In this document: one piece after another, positions 62,588 through 64,000 of the stretch
Position numbering within the stretch: the first letter of the stretch is position 1
Layout of the letters: the number at the start of each line of letters is the position of its first letter
Made by a program: the position numbers and the translations under genes
Assembly: GCF_000802225.1 (NCBI RefSeq)
Contig: NZ_JTDI01000003.1
Coordinates: forward strand, 1,054,001 to 1,118,000
DNA from: Novosphingobium malaysiense
GTDB taxonomy: Bacteria; Pseudomonadota; Alphaproteobacteria; Sphingomonadales; Sphingomonadaceae
DNA: 64,000 bases
Direction of reading: 5' to 3'
The notes under the pieces: model-generated
The model's database searches: none
What the model was told of the DNA's origin: nothing
The model's input: only the letters and a program-made list of their open reading frames with translations

Positions 62588-63898
62588 TCAGGCCAGTTCC
62601 AGGTTCTCGCGGAAGGTCGTGCCTTCGTATTCGGTGCGGTAGATGCCGCGCTTCTGCAGGATCGGCACGACTTCGTCGACAAAGTTCTCGATCGAGCTGG
62701 GCATCACGTTGGGCGTCATGTTGTAGCCGTGGCAGCCGGTTTCGCGCCAGATGTGCTCCATCTGATCGGCCACCTGCTCGGGGGTGCCGACAAGCTGCGG
62801 CATGCCCACCGAAAGCCCCCACTTCTGCGCCACTTCGCGCAAGGTGAAGGGCCGGTCGCCCAGCACCGAGGTAAAGGCCTTCATCAGCCCCTGCGAGGCA
62901 TTGGTCTTCTGCTCCTGCATAGGCTTGTCGAGATCGATGCCCGCAAAGTCGACGCCCATGGTGCCCGAGAGGCGCGCAAGGCACGCGTCGAGCGGCATGC
63001 GCTCGATCAGCTCGTCGAGGTTCTTCTTCGCCTCTTCCTCGGTGCCGCCGAGGATCGGCTGGATGCCGAACACCACGCCGGGCGCGGGCTGCCCGATTTC
63101 CGCCGCCGCATCCTTGAGCTGGCCCATATAGCGCATCATGCCCGGCAGGTTGGGCTGGATCGAGAACACGACGTCGCCGTGCTCGATGCCGAACTTGAGG
63201 CCGCGCCCGGAGGTGCCCGCCTGGAACAGGACCGGCCGACCTTGCGCACTCGGCAGCACGGGGCCGACCGTCTCACAATTGAAGAACTCGCCGTGGTAGT
63301 CGACGAACTTGACCTTGGACGGATCGGCATAGACGCCGGCCTCCCGGTCGGCGAGGATCGCGCCCTCGCCGATGGAATCCCAGAGCGCGTAGCAGACCTC
63401 CATGAACTCGTCGGCCGCGTCGTAGCGGCGGTCGTGCTCCATCACGTCCTTGTATCCGATCGCGCGGTGCTCGCCCCGCAAGTGGCCGGTCACGATGTTC
63501 CAGCCGACGCGACCGCCGGACAGGTAATCGACGGTCGAAAGCTGGCGGACGATCGACCACGGCTTGTAGGAAGTGGTCGACATCGTCGCGGCGAGGCCGA
63601 GGTGCGTCGTCGAGGCCGCCAGTGCGGAAAGCAGCACCACCGGATCGTGGCTCGGCCAGCAGACGCCATACTTCACGGCATCCTCGTGGCTGTCGCGATA
63701 ACGGTCGAACACGCCCGGCGTATCGGCGAAGAACAGCCCGTCGAACATGCCGCGCTCGAGCGTGCGGGCGAGGTCCTGCCACTTCTTCAGGTCAGCCATG
63801 GCCTCGAGCCGGTTGTCGCCCGGCGCGGCCCAACTGAGCACCGTGTGGTTGATCGGTGAATGGATCTGGAAGCTGATCAGGTGGATTTTCTTGCTCAT
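62588..63898 (-). CDS. LLM-class flavin-dependent monooxygenase (NtaA/SnaA/DszA type)
   Basis: A 436-residue luciferase-like oxygenase of the NtaA/SnaA/DszA branch, which uses reduced FMN from a separate reductase. Seen: FQIHSPINHTVLSWAAPGD, GLFFADTPGVFDRY, VLLSALAASTTHLGLAATMSTT, SGGRVGWNIVTGHLRGEHR, PVLFQAGTSGRGLKFG and VGTPEQVADQMEHI. It oxidises S- or N-containing or other small molecules. No flavin reductase is within the window. It is the first gene of a coupled pair with the FMN dehydrogenase, downstream of a perfect palindrome at 63979. Confidence 0.9.
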   Translation of the reverse strand: MSKKIHLISFQIHSPINHTVLSWAAPGDNRLEAMADLKKWQDLARTLERGMFDGLFFADTPGVFDRYRDSHEDAVKYGVCWPSHDPVVLLSALAASTTHLGLAATMSTTSYKPWSIVRQLSTVDYLSGGRVGWNIVTGHLRGEHRAIGYKDVMEHDRRYDAADEFMEVCYALWDSIGEGAILADREAGVYADPSKVKFVDYHGEFFNCETVGPVLPSAQGRPVLFQAGTSGRGLKFGIEHGDVVFSIQPNLPGMMRYMGQLKDAAAEIGQPAPGVVFGIQPILGGTEEEAKKNLDELIERMPLDACLARLSGTMGVDFAGIDLDKPMQEQKTNASQGLMKAFTSVLGDRPFTLREVAQKWGLSVGMPQLVGTPEQVADQMEHIWRETGCHGYNMTPNVMPSSIENFVDEVVPILQKRGIYRTEYEGTTFRENLELA

Positions 63899-63978
63899 GG
63901 TCTTTGCCCGTTCTTCGCGTTTCCTCTCGTGAGCGCGTGATGGAACTTCAGCCGGTCCGGGGCAAGGACTTTCTCCAA

Positions 63979-63994
63979 TTTATGTATACATAAA
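63979..63994. promoter_or_regulatory. 16-bp palindrome, GntR-type operator candidate
   Basis: TTTATGTATACATAAA is a perfect palindrome with the core ATGTATACAT, the form of binding sites for FadR/VanR-type GntR regulators. It stands 80 bases upstream of the LLM monooxygenase ATG in an otherwise GC-rich region. The regulator is not in the window, though its gene could lie just beyond the edge. Confidence 0.5.
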
Positions 63995-64000
63995 TCGCGA

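Overview
The window reads as a stretch of high-GC alphaproteobacterial chromosome, most likely from a sphingomonad (Novosphingobium or a close relative). Evidence for this: the chvI-chvG-hprK-rapZ-EIIA-HPr block beside a divergent pckA; a glycine-dependent 5-aminolevulinate synthase (C4 haem pathway); a large TonB-dependent receptor; a CYP101-like P450; an alphaproteobacterial polyamine gene set; and REP-like palindromes of the type common in Sphingomonadales. There is no phage, plasmid, integron, CRISPR, rRNA or tRNA signal. The only mobile-looking locus is a small DUF559 cassette at 30765-31255.

Layout. 1-4 kb: two tandem retropepsin-like proteases, parC and a DJ-1/PfpI protein. 4.1-6.6 kb: a coupled minus-strand operon of two different cysteine desulfurases and a [2Fe-2S] ferredoxin. 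6.7-10 kb: an alpha/beta hydrolase, a DUF885 Tat-exported protein and small proteins. 10-16.4 kb: pckA divergent from the ChvI/ChvG two-component system and the incomplete nitrogen/carbon PTS (HprK, RapZ, EIIA, HPr). The EIIA gene carries an apparent frameshift. 16.4-24.7 kb: housekeeping genes (rRNA methyltransferase, rmuC, def, topA, dprA, plsY). 24.8-27.8 kb: murI, a possibly degenerate MBL-like protein and hemA.

27.9-32.5 kb: ornithine/lysine decarboxylase, carboxynorspermidine-type decarboxylase and carboxynorspermidine-type dehydrogenase, together the SAM-independent route to spermidine. The DUF559 cassette splits the last two, and the decarboxylase mRNA has a candidate pseudoknotted leader. 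32.7-34.6 kb: btaA-btaB for betaine lipid, preceded by PHO-box-like repeats. 34.6-48 kb: threonine dehydratase, MAPEG, CPBP protease, GreA-like factor, RNA methyltransferase, nnrD, ilvD, ispE and ETF-ubiquinone oxidoreductase. 48-51.6 kb: UDG-like protein, lytic transglycosylase, moaB and DUF924. 51.7-64 kb: a catabolic-looking zone with a P450, arylamine N-acetyltransferase, LigB-type dioxygenase, TonB receptor, alpha/beta hydrolase, malQ, trmL, and an FMN alpha-hydroxyacid dehydrogenase coupled to an LLM flavin monooxygenase.

The observations most worth following are: (1) a 34-nt uninterrupted purine/pyrimidine alternation, with Z-DNA potential, just upstream of topA; (2) a possible H-type pseudoknot covering the ribosome-binding region of the ornithine decarboxylase mRNA; (3) the DUF559 gene bounded by inverted copies of a two-hairpin repeat, inserted in the polyamine operon; (4) the frameshift in the PTS EIIA gene, which leaves its 5' part in frame with HPr; (5) PHO-box-like repeats upstream of the betaine-lipid genes. 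Motifs and coordinates were read by eye. No database search was run.
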